A DNA stretch of 64,000 bases, taken from positions 124,001 through 188,000 of the forward strand of contig VWZP01008297.1 in the NCBI GenBank assembly GCA_013396995.1. The letters are read 5' to 3'. The notes beneath the pieces are model-generated. The model worked only from the letters and a program-made list of their open reading frames with translations. It was not told the origin of the DNA and ran no database searches. Of this stretch, positions 12,018-24,478 are shown one piece after another; the stretch's first letter is position 1; every line of letters starts with the position of its first letter. Position numbers and translations under genes: made by a program. Source of the stretch: Dicaeum eximium. Its lineage: Eukaryota > Chordata > Aves > Passeriformes > Dicaeidae.

Positions 12018-13074
12018 GATGAGAAAAGCAGGACGTGGCACGACCTTGGTATCTCAGCGCCTGACCTCAATATCTAATCAGTTTTATGTCTGGCTGAGGC
12101 TGCCTCGGGATGCTGTGCATGTCCCTTCTGGCACCAATTCGTTCCAAAGCCGTTTGCTTCACACTGGTGTTCGCCCCCAGCACACACAGAGCACATCCCA
12201 GCACATCACTGCCCTGCCTGATGAGGCTGCAGCACCTGAGCTTTAAGATGCTTTTCTGTAAACCTCTGGCAGCCTTTCTCCCAAAAAGCTTAGTTTGCAG
12301 GACTGCACACAGTCAGCAACATGTCAGCATGCTGCTGGCAGGGCAGCCCAGGCAAAGCAAGTCCTCCACACTCATTCCATGGGCTTTGTGTAAGCTGGAC
12401 AGTAACATCCATGAGCACAGGGAACGTCACCGGCAGAGCAGCACAGCACGGACATTGCTGCATGCACTTAACAGGAATAAACTGAGTCTGGCTTCAGACT
12501 GGAAATTGAAGGGAAAGGTTTTAACCCTAGCTCTAATAGCCATTAGCTGCATATCTGGGGAAAGCATTCCACATCTCTGTGTTCAGACAAACACAGAATT
12601 TCACTTGTAAGAATCCCACCAAAGCAAGGTTATAGTGTCTGTTAGCTCCAGGACTTTCCCTCAGTGCTGAAGAGGAGAAATTCCCCTTTAATTCCATTGG
12701 CAGAGCAGTGGACGGCACAGCACCTGTGATCCTCTACCCAAAGGAACAGTAAGTGGAACCATATCCAGACCTTCACCAGCCCTTCTCTTCCTTTTCTCTT
12801 TCACTTTTCTCCTTGCTGTGTGTGCAGGAGAGCCTCCAACCTGACAAGATGTGCAGGAAGATATATTCTTTGGGGCAGCTCCCTGGGACATGGTCACCTT
12901 CTGTCCTGGCTTCTTGATCTTCCACAGTGGTGGATGCTGCTTGAGGAATTACCTCTCAAAACAGCAGTCATTGCTCTGTGCTGCCCTGTTTAACAGGTAC
13001 AGTATGAACAGCATGTTGGAAGAAAAATCTGGGCTCCACCCACCTGAGGTATCATAGAACAACAAGGGAAAAGG
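12018..13074. other. Moderately GC-rich noncoding stretch
   Basis: CpG is mildly enriched from about 12000 to 12450, which lengthens chance frames; the largest is 166 codons (12110-12610, plus). That frame has no signal, domain or repeat pattern I recognise and is overlapped by another frame on the same strand. It may contain a noncoding exon or regulatory DNA, but nothing in the sequence shows this. Confidence 0.5.
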
Positions 13075-13140
13075 TTGCAAAAAGTGAAACCTGAAGCACA
13101 GAGAAATTAACCATCCAAGGAAGATCACAGTGTTCTAGCA
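13075..13140 (+). mobile_element. MIR-like fragment (faint)
   Basis: The text around 13083-13130 (GTGAAACCTGAAGCACAGAG, then an AATTAACC word and a 'CCAAGGAAGATCACAG' word) follows the MIR core order 'GAAACTGAGGCACAGAGAGGTTAAG ... CCAAGGTCACACAG'. The match is short and decayed. Confidence 0.45.
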
Positions 13141-16100
13141 GGCCATTTCTAAAAAAGAAGATTAATAGTTTCTCCTTTAATTTATAGCTTTTAATTACTT
13201 TATATGTGTACATTTATTATACAGGGGTTTTCTAAAAGTTGAAACTAGAATCACAGATTTTGATTCTCTTAAGCCTTTGGTATGATTCTAATGTTTTCTT
13301 TTTCCCTGGAAATTACTATGGGTTTCTTTGTTTCTGTTCCATTTAACAGAATTTAATGCAGAATTTCTCATAAAACAGTGATTTCTTTCCCAATATTCTC
13401 CATCCATCACCTCTGCTGCATGTGGTGACTGCTAACAGGAGTCTTGAACATGCTCTTTTCACACCAGCACCATGCACAAACCCTGGTGTTTCTGCACACA
13501 GGAAGTGAGAGAAAAAGTTTTATACCAAGAGAAGTTTTCACAAGCTCTTGCTCTGGGGGTAAATTTCCCTGTGCAGTAAGTAGGGATTATAGCAGGGGAG
13601 TCCATCAGGCAAAATAAGAGCAGTGCATTCTTTGGCCAAGTCTTGATTTGCTGTTGCTGTTCCAAAGTGCCAGAACATTGAAATCCATTATATCCATGGC
13701 AGCCTTGGAATTTAAAGTTCAGAGACCTATGTAAGTCTTTGCAGGAGGTGCAATTTTTATTTTTAATGCTGCTATAATTTTCTCCCTTGTCTGAAGAAGA
13801 AGAAGATGATAAGAATTTCCTATCTATTTTTGTTCCATTTAGGCTTTATTTCCACTGTGTTTGAGCAGAGTCACAGGGTTTGACAGATTCCTAAAGCCAG
13901 ATTTAAATGTCTTTAAGGTAGAGCAGTTGCAAAATAATCATTACTTTATTTTGACAAATAAAGAATATTTAGTGTGTGTGGAGTCTGACTGTTCTCTAAA
14001 AGAAGCAGAGTGTGACAATACTTGTGGCTTGCAATAGCAATCTTATCAAGCAGGGCTGCCCACTGTCCCCTGACTGCACACAGACCATAACCCTGGACAA
14101 CATTCCTGCACTCATGAGGACATTGCAGCAAATTCCAGCCCAAATAAAGTTACAGAGAAGATAAGCAATTTGACCTCAACACACACAGATGCATATGCAC
14201 AAAAATATCCCCAAAAATGTCCCCATATCTGGACCTAGATAATAAACCCGAGGATGCACCAAGTGCATCTTACTTGATTGACAATACGTAACAGATTGCC
14301 TCAGTGTATGCTTTAGGAGAAGCAAAACATACAATTAAATAAAACTTGTTATTGAAAGCAACCCCTTCCCCCCCCCGAAAATAGATGTCAAACTCTGACT
14401 AGATAAATGTGGTATTTCAGGTGGAAAATTGAATGGACTTAACAGGAGTAACATGAACAGTTGGTCCTGGAAGAGCTTATAGACTGTAAATATTGCTCAC
14501 TGCTGATGCTAACACAATGATGAATGTATCAAAATATTAGTATCAAAAGACTGCTGGAATAGATTTGCAATGTTGTGGAAAGCGTGAAGGGAGGTAGCTG
14601 TCCTTCCCGTGGCTTTATATTAATCTGGCTACTGGCTGATAGCAGGGGCCATGAGCACTATAATTAGATTTTGGAAATGTATATAGGGAGGAAGAAATGG
14701 AATAATTAAGGTAAGCTATCAGATGCCTGTCCTCATCCTTTTTAAACAAGCCAGAAATATACCCTGCACTCGTTCAGCATGCAACCTTCAAGGGGAAAGG
14801 TGTCAGACACTGTAATTGGTAGAACTTGAATGCTGCTGTACTGGTGTCCCTTTTTTAAGGAAACCTATTTTCCACACCAAAATTGATCTTGTAAGGTTGT
14901 TATCTCATAATGCACACCTAGAGAGGTACTATGAGGCCTGAGGGTAGGAAATAGCAGGACTTCACAGCCTCTGTGCTGCACCCTCTCTGGGGGAACTCAC
15001 TGCTGAGGCAACAGGCTACATGGTGAAATTATAGGTATAGGTATGTGGAGAGTTTGGGATTTCCTTAAAAATGCATGGGTGAGCCATAAAAAGTGCTAAT
15101 GGATCTGGCTGGGTCTGACAGCTGAACCAGGTGAGCATTTCCTTCCCCTTCTGAGGTGCTGGTAGGTGAGAAAGCACCTGAAGGGCACACTGACTTTTTA
15201 TTTAATTATCCTGCCCTCCTTAAACAACAGAGAACAGCCAGGGAACCTCAGCAAACACACACAGAAAAGAATAATTTTGGTGTGGAAAATTATTTGACAT
15301 TATTCTTAAATATTTAAAGGACACTGCCTGCTGGTTTGGAAATCCAGTGAATAATTTAATACTGTTTGACAGAATCTCTTTGGGTCAATTATTCAGTAAG
15401 TGGATTAATATATTCTGACTAAAACAAAGCACATTGCATTTTGGTGGGCATATCTCATTACATCACATATTCCATGTCACATTGCATTGCAGAGGATGCC
15501 AGCATAATAAAATGGGGCAACTTGCATTAGACAATGCAATCAGAATAATTTCCAAAGATTTTTCTAAACCTTTCTTTTCCTGACTGTTTCTCTACCTTAT
15601 CTGTCTACATTTCTCTGTTGAAAAAGGGAAATAACCACAGCAAGAGATCTGATCAACTTATTTTTAAAAGAATCTTGTTGGCAACTGCCAGCAACTCTTG
15701 ACCTCATTACAACCCTAAGCATCTTATCTATACCAAACACTTTAATTTTAGAATAGCATCTTTAAAGCCCCAGGGGGAGAGAGAGAGCATCTCTTGATGC
15801 TTGACAGCAATTCTCTAACACTCACATGGTCCAAAACAGATATTCTTATCAAGTTGTTCTGAGGAAAGCAGCTGTGATATAGGATCTCAAGGGCAGTGGG
15901 GATACAATATAGGTTAAAAAAAGAAGGACCCTTGGGATTTTGAGAGATATGTAGAAGGCTTCAGAGGCAACAGCTGTCTCACACCAGGGAGGGTTTTATA
16001 GATAAAATTGGAATGGAGGGTCCTGCTTATGTTTCAAATCACCAACAGGCATACCTCCCTCTCCTGTACTTCCACTTTTCATTCTTCCACAAAAATGCTC

Positions 16101-17239
16101 TGCAGAAAAAGTTGGGACTTTATTTCCAAAATCCCATAGTGCTAGGTGTAGATGACATTTAGTTTAATAAAGCTAATTAAAAGTTGGAATTTTTATTTTG
16201 TGAGGAATTCTCAGATTCTTCAATATTCCTTCAAGTAGAAGAAGGATAAAAAATCAAAAATTTCATACCTTCACTGTGAAATAGAATATTCTAAAAGCAA
16301 TTCTATGGCTATGCATTTTTTATAATTGTAGTATGAATATTGCAACATGGTGTAAAACCCAAAACTGTGCTGTAGAGGACAAATACTCAACTTTGTGGGA
16401 GTGATCTGAGTATAACATGATATTTACTTCATTAAAGTGAGATATTTCTGAAAAAAGGCTTCCATTTCCTGCACTCAGCATGTTCTGATCCCTTCACCAG
16501 CTCAAAGTTGTAAAGACAGGTATGCAAATATGCATATATGAAGGTCTGAGTAAAATCAGAATAGAAATCATTACAAAAATAAAAGGTACCCTACTCCTCT
16601 GCTCTCACAGCTGCATTCAGCAAAATCTACTACTTAGAAAGGCACTAGGATGGCACTTGGCCTTACCCAGCAGCTGCTTTAGCAGAGCAAAGGGCACATC
16701 TAGAAAAAAAAGATGAGTTTTCTTCTAAATATTTCCTTAGGGTGACTCAACAGGAATTTTTCTTACTACACTTATGAATGGGAGCAAGGATGAGGTCAGG
16801 ATAAAGCCCCAGAGAAGCTGGTAAGATTACTTGTGTGGGGCCCCTGGCTGTTTAATGCAGAGCAGTACTAAATGTCCACCTGCTCACGTGCATCTTTGCC
16901 AGACAATCTGAACAATCTCTTCTCCAGAGCTGTATGGGAACCTGTCTTCTTCAGGTCTCCAGCATGGGGCCAGAAGTCCTTCCTGCAGCCCCATTGCCCA
17001 AAACTGCTAAGGCCACAAGCAATTTGGCCTTCTCACGTTCTTCAGGATCATATAAAGAGAGGGTCAAAGACAATTCAAGAGAAAAACAGAAAACTCAAAC
17101 CAATCTTAAATGCCCAAACAAGCTGGGATGGGAAAATGGCCAGGCTTTTAGACTAGTCCAATTTTCTTACCCATTTCCTTGTGGTTTTTGTTAGGGATCA
17201 TAGTACAGCACAGTGATGCTTCATGCTTGAATGAATGGT
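13141..17239. other. Noncoding stretch, no gene or clear repeat
   Basis: About 4.1 kb of AT-leaning DNA with a nine-base C run near 14368-14376 and a short GA run near 15778. One octamer word lies at 16522-16529. The frames at 16872-17194 overlap in two frames of the same strand and are not domain-like. Confidence 0.6.
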
Positions 17240-17335
17240 CATTTTGAATGTCCAAAATTGTTTTTCCCATTCTACTAATTGGGAAATGGAGGCAAAGGGA
17301 AAGTCATCGATCTTAGAGCTTAGAGGTTAGTGTCA
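17240..17335 (+). mobile_element. MIR-like fragment (faint)
   Basis: 'TTTTTCCCATTCTACTAATTG' trimmed to its core (CCCATTCTACTAATTGGGAAA), then TGGAGGCAAAG and a later GTCACAAACCTACACAG, follow the MIR order 'CCCATTTTACAGATGAGGAAACTGAGGC ... GTCACACAG'. The match is by eye and weak in the middle. Confidence 0.4.
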
Positions 17336-19451
17336 CAAACCTACACAGAGCTTGCAGCTTTGGCTGTTGGCAAGGTTTGACGTTGGAGTGGCTGAAATGA
17401 AGCCCTCAGATCTGCACTGACAGATGGCAGTGCTTCCACAAACAAACTTCAGCATTCCAGACACCCCCCAAGGAGCTCCTTAGCAGCAAGGTAACCAGCA
17501 GCAAGGGCTGATGAAAAGGTACAGCCTGAGTTCTCCTTCAGACTATTCAGTAATGAACATTAATATTGAAAACCCCATAACCACCTAAAAATGCATAACA
17601 TCAAGGCCTCCTATCCTTGACTTTTATGCACATAACTTCACTCCAACTCAGCCTCATTAAGCCTAGCTGAATAATTCGAATTCTCAGGTGTTTGGAGGGT
17701 TGAGAATTGAATAAACATAGCAGAAAGCTCACACATCCTCCTTACATTTTTAAAGCATGTACTTCCAAAGAGATGTTGCAAGAAATATATTAAAGACAAT
17801 AGTTCAATAGGCTGAGATGAGAAAACATGCGCTACCAGGAACCTTGCCTTATGTATGAGAGGTATTAAAGTATAGGGAAATACAGTTGAACTAATTTCTA
17901 ACTTTTCTAAATTCTATCATGTCACATTGAAAGGAGACAGAAATTTATTACACAGAGGGTTAAAATACACATGCATACATGTACACACACGCACATACAC
18001 ATATTTTTACCTTGAATGCCTCCTGTGGGCAGAGGCAGAAAGTTCTGTATGGTCCCCCTGACCCGTGGAAGGACAGAAGCTGGGGTGGGGTGGGTAAGGG
18101 ATGTGGGACTGGGGGAGCCTAGGGGGCTTGTGCTGGGTCTGCAGTAATGGTCAGGGGCATTTTGGGCAGGGCAGAAAGTACAAGGATCACTAGCTGCAGC
18201 ACAAGAAAGCCTGAAACAGGATGGTCTGGGCTCTGCCCCAACATGAATGCTCCGACATAGAAAGGAAAGCACTACCAAGGGAAAAAAAAAAAATCATATA
18301 TATACGCAGAAATGGTTTTAGAGTTTTTGGAAACCTCACAGGTACTGGATTATTTTAGAAACACAGACAATCTCCAACCATTTCACACAGGCAGCAGAGT
18401 CTTTTTGCAAAGACAGGAGAACCAGAGGGAGAAGGAAGGGTCAGAATCAAAAATGAAAGTGGTCAGGTTAGATATCCAGATTGAGCTGTTTAACATGCCA
18501 GCTATGGCTGATGGCATTAGTTTTTTAAACGGTCATTTTAGGATTTATTACTACTAAAATCTTAGAAAGAAGACACAGAGATGAGGCCAATTTCAGTCTG
18601 AATTTCAGTGGTGCAGAGAAAGCCAGCAGTGACTACATCCAGCCTCTTGGATAGCACAAGGAAATGGTCTCCTCAGTAATGTGTGCTTTAGACTCTCATC
18701 TTCCATTTCAGCTGCAGAACATCAGTTAGGAATAGTTGCTGTCCTGATAAAGGGTATATCAGTTCTCCAGAAAATTATTAAGTATCTGTTTTTTCTTCAG
18801 TATACATGATTTTTTTTTTTAATCAAGAAATTTTCCAGATAGGGAAGTGAGTATTTTCTATATTAGTGAATACTTTCTATATTCCTGATTTGGGAAATTA
18901 TCTGAGTGCTTTCTCAAATAAGTGGTGTATTTGAAGCACTCATTGAAGGGCTATTCATAAATAGGGATCTTGTTTCTGAACAAGAAATGAAAGATGAAAG
19001 GGAGACCAAAACTACTTTGTGGATAAGGTTTACAGCAGAGTGATCTGCTAAAATGAGGGGAATCACTTCTGTTTTTCACTGATGCACCACCAGAATTTGG
19101 GGTCCACCTTACTGAAAACAAAACAAATGCTGCTCTACTTGAAAGTAGAGCTACACAGGAAAAACCTTTAGGAAGAAAAATTCCAATTAAAAAATATCTA
19201 GGAAAGATCAAAGAAATACTCATGGCTTAACTGACACCTGTAGCTCTCTCTCTAGTTACAAAGAAAGAAGGGTTATGTGAACAGGGGCATGCTCCCAGAG
19301 GGAGGAAATGTGGCATTTGACAGGTGCAAGACGCCAATAAATGATGGGACATGAGGAACAGAAAGGGCATCTATTTCATTTAAAATTGTCAAGGTTCAGC
19401 CTGCAGAAGATCAGAGAGAGATACTTAAGATAAAAGTTAAAGATTAAAATG
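17336..19451. other. Noncoding stretch with an imperfect CA/TG tract
   Basis: No exon is recognised. An imperfect CA/TG microsatellite occupies 17965-18004. The frame at 17922-18278 (minus) runs through that repeat, which explains its C/V-rich tail. Confidence 0.6.
17965..18004 (+). repeat. Imperfect (CA)n/(TG)n microsatellite
   Basis: ACAC, ATGCATAC, GTACACACACGC and ACATACACAT units follow one another over about 40 bp. Confidence 0.75.
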
Positions 19452-19484
19452 CTTCTTTTTTTTTCTTTTTTCTTTTTCTTTCAG
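19452..19484 (+). other. Polypyrimidine tract plus AG (splice-acceptor look-alike)
   Basis: Thirty-one uninterrupted pyrimidines (19452-19482) end in CAG, then GAGGTGGATAAG. By general rules this is a strong 3' splice-site sequence. The frame after it stays open for about 40 codons, but has no recognisable protein content and no matching donor was identified. It may be an unused decoy, a microsatellite-like CT tract, or the acceptor of a noncoding transcript. Confidence 0.25.
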
Positions 19485-22400
19485 GAGGTGGATAAGAAGG
19501 GGGAGGATATCAGTCAGAAAAGTAACTGAGTTGGAATGTAAATCAAAATTTGCATTCCAGTGCTATAAAAGTATGGTGGGACATTCTGTCTTCATGTTAA
19601 TCGTGTAAATTAGTTCAGGGCTGAATTCTGCTCTTGCAACCAGAAATGTCTATAATATAATATTGCACATGTTCTGAACACAGTGGGTTGTATAGTCTGC
19701 TGGAATTGTCTAAAAAGACCAACTTTCTTGTGCTTAAATTTTACCATCTTTTCCACACAGAAGGAAGAAAAAGCCATCAGCCAGTGAATGTATGAAAAAC
19801 TGATAGCAACAGCAGCACAAGGCTTGAACCTGATGCACAGGGGCCCAACAAATAGTATTGCTGACCATGGCATTCAGAGCCCTGGCCAGAAGGAAAGCTG
19901 CCCTCTGTTCACCCTTGCTCTTGGTTTGGAATCTGGTTTCTACTTGTGCTTCTGCTGTTCAAGTGCAGCCTTGTGATGGTATAAGCAGAAATACTTCATT
20001 GTCTCTTTTGCCGTAGGCAAGTGTGGCTGAGTGCAAGTGTATTCCCATTAAGTCATAGGCATTAACTGTGTATTACAAGTAGGGAACTAGGAAACTGCTA
20101 CACAGTCTCCAAATTGTTTTATTTCTTTCCTCCCATCCTCCCCTTAGTAGGAATGGATTAAAAGTGCAGACTCTTTGCTTTTTCCCTTCTAAAAAGGGGA
20201 GGAAATGGCAGCTTGAAGTTGAGAGCAAGATTTCCCCATAATATAAAACAGTGAACTGCCCCGATGTGAAAGGAGCTACACTAATTTACATCCACAAAGA
20301 CTGTGGCTCTCTAGCATACTGAGTATCCCATGCTAGTGCTGCACCAGGTATTCAGCTGAGTTACACAACTGCCCAGTGCTGACAATACTGTTGGGAATTG
20401 GCTCTCAAAAAATAACATAGAAGCAGGCATAGAAATGCCTTGTCTTTCATTATGTGGCTCTCACAGTGAAGACAAAACCAACATTCCCATCAATGTCAAC
20501 AGGATCAGAATATGGTCCTCGGAGAATATTTCATATTGTTATATCCTTTCATGACTCGAAATTTCCTTCCTGGGTAACAGCCCTGGTTTATGATAGGAAA
20601 TAAGTGCTCTGTCACACCCTGATAATTAGTACATCACAGGCAGAATGTAAAACCAGGCAGTAAAATGGCATTAAGTTTCTGGCAGAACTTTGAGCCACAT
20701 ATAAACCATAAACAAGAAGACACAGACAAGACGTGGTTGTACTCCTTCCTTTCAGAGAGGCTGGTAATAGAAAGGTCATCGCCTCAGGATAAAAGAGAAT
20801 ACTGAAAATGAGCTCACTCTGCAAAGCAGTTACAATGCCATTGCCCTGCTTCATATTCACACAGAAAAAATCTCAGCACAATCAGCTTTGGCTGCATGCC
20901 CTTCTTAACGTATAAGGAACTTCTTAAAAACACTGGGAACTGAAGGGATCACAGTGAGGTAACCATCACTGCCCTTATGTGATGGAGATGGAGAAGGAAG
21001 AATCTGCTGTGAAATGTGGTGGGGTTTTAAGGATTTTTTAAATGGAGATTATCATTTCAGTGTTCTGAAAAGATAAATGCAATTTATTAAGCACTGTTCT
21101 GGGAAAGGGAAAGTAGGGAAGAGAGGATGTACAGCAATATAACACTATGCAGGTAAAAACAAAGACCCTAGACAGCAGTGAAGAAATGGAGACCCAGGTT
21201 TCTACCCATAGCAGCAGAAAACACATTTCTCACACACCACATCCATGAATCATTATCTAGAAAGAAAAGACAAAACTTTAAAAGAGTAAATTAAAAAACA
21301 ATTTAAGGATCCAGATAGATTCATTAAACCAAACTGACACTCACATATTCAGGAGGAGAAGAACATGCAGGTATTTTTTAAAATGCAGACTTTTTAAAAA
21401 AATGCCATGGAAATTAATTATTCAGTTACAGGAGTTGAAACCCACTGCAAACTGCTGCTTTGGGTACAGATCCCAAATGTGCAGAAGGCCAGGGAAAACC
21501 CAGATTAAATGGATGTGTGGTCTCTATCCCTTTCTGGTGAGCAGGTGTCCACACTCCAAAAAACCAGTGGGTGAAGCGAGAAGAAATGAGGCTCTGACTC
21601 CCCTCTGCCATGGACTCTGCTGTGACCATTCACCCACACAGCAGCTGGAGGAAGGTTTGTTTGCCAACAGGGCCCAGGAGAAACTTTACAGCAAAAATGC
21701 AATGGGAGCAATGCAGTAGACTGCACTTGGCCATACACAGCTTCAGTGCCACGCTGCATTCCCCCAGTGGTAGCTCCAATCCACAAGTTATTGCTAATAT
21801 TAACTTTTTAGCTGAGTTTCCTAAGGAAATGAGGCTTAGGCAATCATTTTTTCTGGCTGGTTTCCCCAATAATTTTGAGCCTACTGGCTGATGTCAGCCA
21901 AGTGGACTAGACAGACAGACATTATGTTGTTATAAATTTTACAGAAACAGATGTCTGGAGAGGAGAAAGGGAGAGAAACCAAAATTTGTTCCCTACTAAA
22001 GGAAAGGCTGAAGCATGAGAACACCATTTAGGTATCAGAGGATCCACACAGAAGAGGTCCTCCTTTGGACAGAAAAGCTCTTCTGTAGATGCTTATGATA
22101 CCAAAAATTCAGCGGGCACTGACATTTTAGAGACATCAGACTCAGCTGACCCAGGTGGAAGCCTGCAGGAGACCTGGCTTTGCTGGTTCCAAAGCCTGCA
22201 GAAACACTTGTGCCCCATCAAAGCACTGATTCATGCTGACTCACACTGGACATTTCCCATATGACGCTGTATCCTACGGCATTTCCTATTCTCAGAAACC
22301 CTCCTCGCAAGAAGCCAAAGGCAAAGGATTTCCTTCAGATTTCTGAGACCATCTTCCTTACTTATTAAAAGTTGGTTGATCATTCTCGTGCTTTACAGCC

Positions 22401-24364
22401 CACCTTTCATCTCTTTTGATATCAGTCAATAGTTGCAACACATTATAACACTGATACCATCAGCAACAGCTCTGTAACATTCCCTTTGAATTCATTTTCT
22501 ACTTAGTGCAGGAATTAAAATGACCCTTATTTGCTACATTAAATAGATAGTGCAAACCTCTCTAAATTTCCTATGTATATAAACCATTACTACACCTACA
22601 TCAGTACCTAAACCTCAATACTAAAAAAAAGCAGACCTGAGTATCTGTACTGGGTGGTGCCACAACACATCTGGTGGACTCCTTTGAGCTCACACTTTCT
22701 CTCCTGAAGAGTTAAAATCCAACACGTGAGGGCAGACTTACAACGCCAGTTTATCAGCCCCCTTTTTCGAGAAAGTGTATGTTCCATTTAAACAAAACAA
22801 ACAAAAAAGAGAGAGAAACAAAGCCTCATCAACATCTTCACTAGCTCCTATTGAAAAATACATCTCTTTGAGAAATCCAGGACATTCCTCTTTGCATTAA
22901 TTGACACCTTATTAGTGGAATGAATGTTGCCAGTCTTTTCTCAAGCTGCTTGGAGGTGAAGAGACTCTTTCTTTCCCTTTACCAAAAACAACAACAAAAC
23001 ATCCCAAGAGAGAAGAAAAGAGAAAAAAGGAAAGGGAGCTGCTGAGAGCCAGCCTACTTATTCATCTTTGAACATTGGTTTCCATGGGAATAAGTTTGGT
23101 TCTTTGTGGAGGCTGAACAACCCCATGCAGTCTAATGCTTCCAACATTACATTTGTGTGGTCAACTTTCCTCTGGCCTCCCCTTGTCCCCTTCCTCCTCA
23201 TTCCTGCTCAGCAACAAGACTGGTGTGACAAAAATGAAGAAATCATTCAATAAATTGGCTGAATTGGGTTTGAATCAAAGCCTGCTGGAGCCATTCTACT
23301 GTCACCAGTAAAACTTGGATGAAGCCTTCACAGCCTAAAGCACAGTGGCTTCCAGTCAGCCGGTCAAAACTATTACTCAGCCTTTGTCTGCCTCAACTTT
23401 TCTATTTTGATGGTTTCTGTCTCAGTTTTTATCTTTATATTTGGGTGTTTGCTTTTGGAGGTTTTTTTTTTTTCCCTGCAGCTCTTCATTGTTCCTTAGT
23501 TTTGACAGATTATGTAGAGCATACAACTCTAGTTATATTAATGTTTAAAAGTGAATGATTACCTGTAGTTCAGGAAGGGCACAGGTTCACCAACAAAAGC
23601 AAAAAGGACTAAATAAACTGAAAAGGGATTTGGGATGAAACCTCACTTAAATCATGAAGCATTTTTCCTACATTAAACTCTTGAGAGTCACTCACTTTAT
23701 TCTGTTTTAAGCCAAGGAGATGAACAAAAGCAACATGACATTGCTGTGAGAGAGGGAAGCAGATGAAGACTGGGTGATCTCAGTCAGGATGCAGCAGATG
23801 TTGCAGAAAAAAACTCATGGACTGTATATTCTGTTTGATCTGACTACAATAATTTCCTAGTCTTCTTGTAATCTATTTTGACATACTTTCTTTTTAAAAG
23901 AAACTGTTTATAAATACATTACTCAGAGGCTGCCATGCAATACATTTTCATACATTAATCCTCATCATTTTGCAAACTGTCATGATATTTTTCTATTAAG
24001 GGAATAAAAGAAAAGCATGTTATCACAAATCACCAATAAAATATTTAGTACTTCCTATTGTTCCACTTTAAAAACTTCTCCTTCTTAAAAGCTTCTAGAG
24101 CCCAAAGTTTTTTTTTAAAAATGAACAAAAGAAAAATATATTAGAAATTCATGAAAGCCATTCACACGCAGACTGCCACAACTACAGGAGTTTTCTTTTG
24201 TAAGTATATTTCTTCCTTACAAGCGATTTTGTATTTTCAGATTTTGAAATGTATTTTCTTTGCAAGACAGAGATGCTGATGGGTTTTCAATTTTTAAATC
24301 TAAGATTATGTCTAATTGCCTAATTTACTTTACCTACCCCTTAGCAAACTTAGCTGAAACTGCA
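19485..24364. other. Noncoding stretch, no gene seen
   Basis: Nearly 5 kb with no supported gene. Overlapping frames on both strands at 21402-21891 coincide with slightly GC-richer text and cancel as evidence. A poly-T plus CCCTGCAG word at 23462-23481 is another acceptor look-alike. No CR1 or LTR was recognised. Confidence 0.6.
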
Positions 24365-24478
24365 GCATTTTATACAGCAAATCAGGATGAAAGTAGCTAT
24401 TGAAGCACAGAGAAATTGATCAATCATTTGATTGTCGATTCACACGTCAGTGAATGACAGGTAGAACCATTTTAGTCT
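24365..24478 (+). mobile_element. MIR-like ancient SINE remnant
   Basis: The order GCATTTTATACAGCAAATCA, then GATGAAAGTAGC, then TGAAGCACAGAGAAATTGAT, then GATTCACACGTCAGTGAATG and a GTAGAACC word follows the MIR core 'CATTTTACAGATGAGGAAACTGAGGCACAGAG ... GTCACACAGCAAGTCAGTGGCAGAGC...GAACC' well for so old an element. The copy contains an exact ATCAATCA word (24419-24426) and a TGACAG word (24455-24460), which are PBX- and MEIS-type sites. Confidence 0.55.

Noticed and set aside
12110..12610. 166-codon plus-strand frame
   Set aside because: Composition is explained by a GC-richer, CpG-retaining patch, another frame on the same strand overlaps it, and no motif was found.
23462..23481. Poly-T plus CCCTGCAG splice-acceptor look-alike
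   Set aside because: T runs before CAG are frequent in AT-rich DNA, and the downstream frame has no exon-like features.
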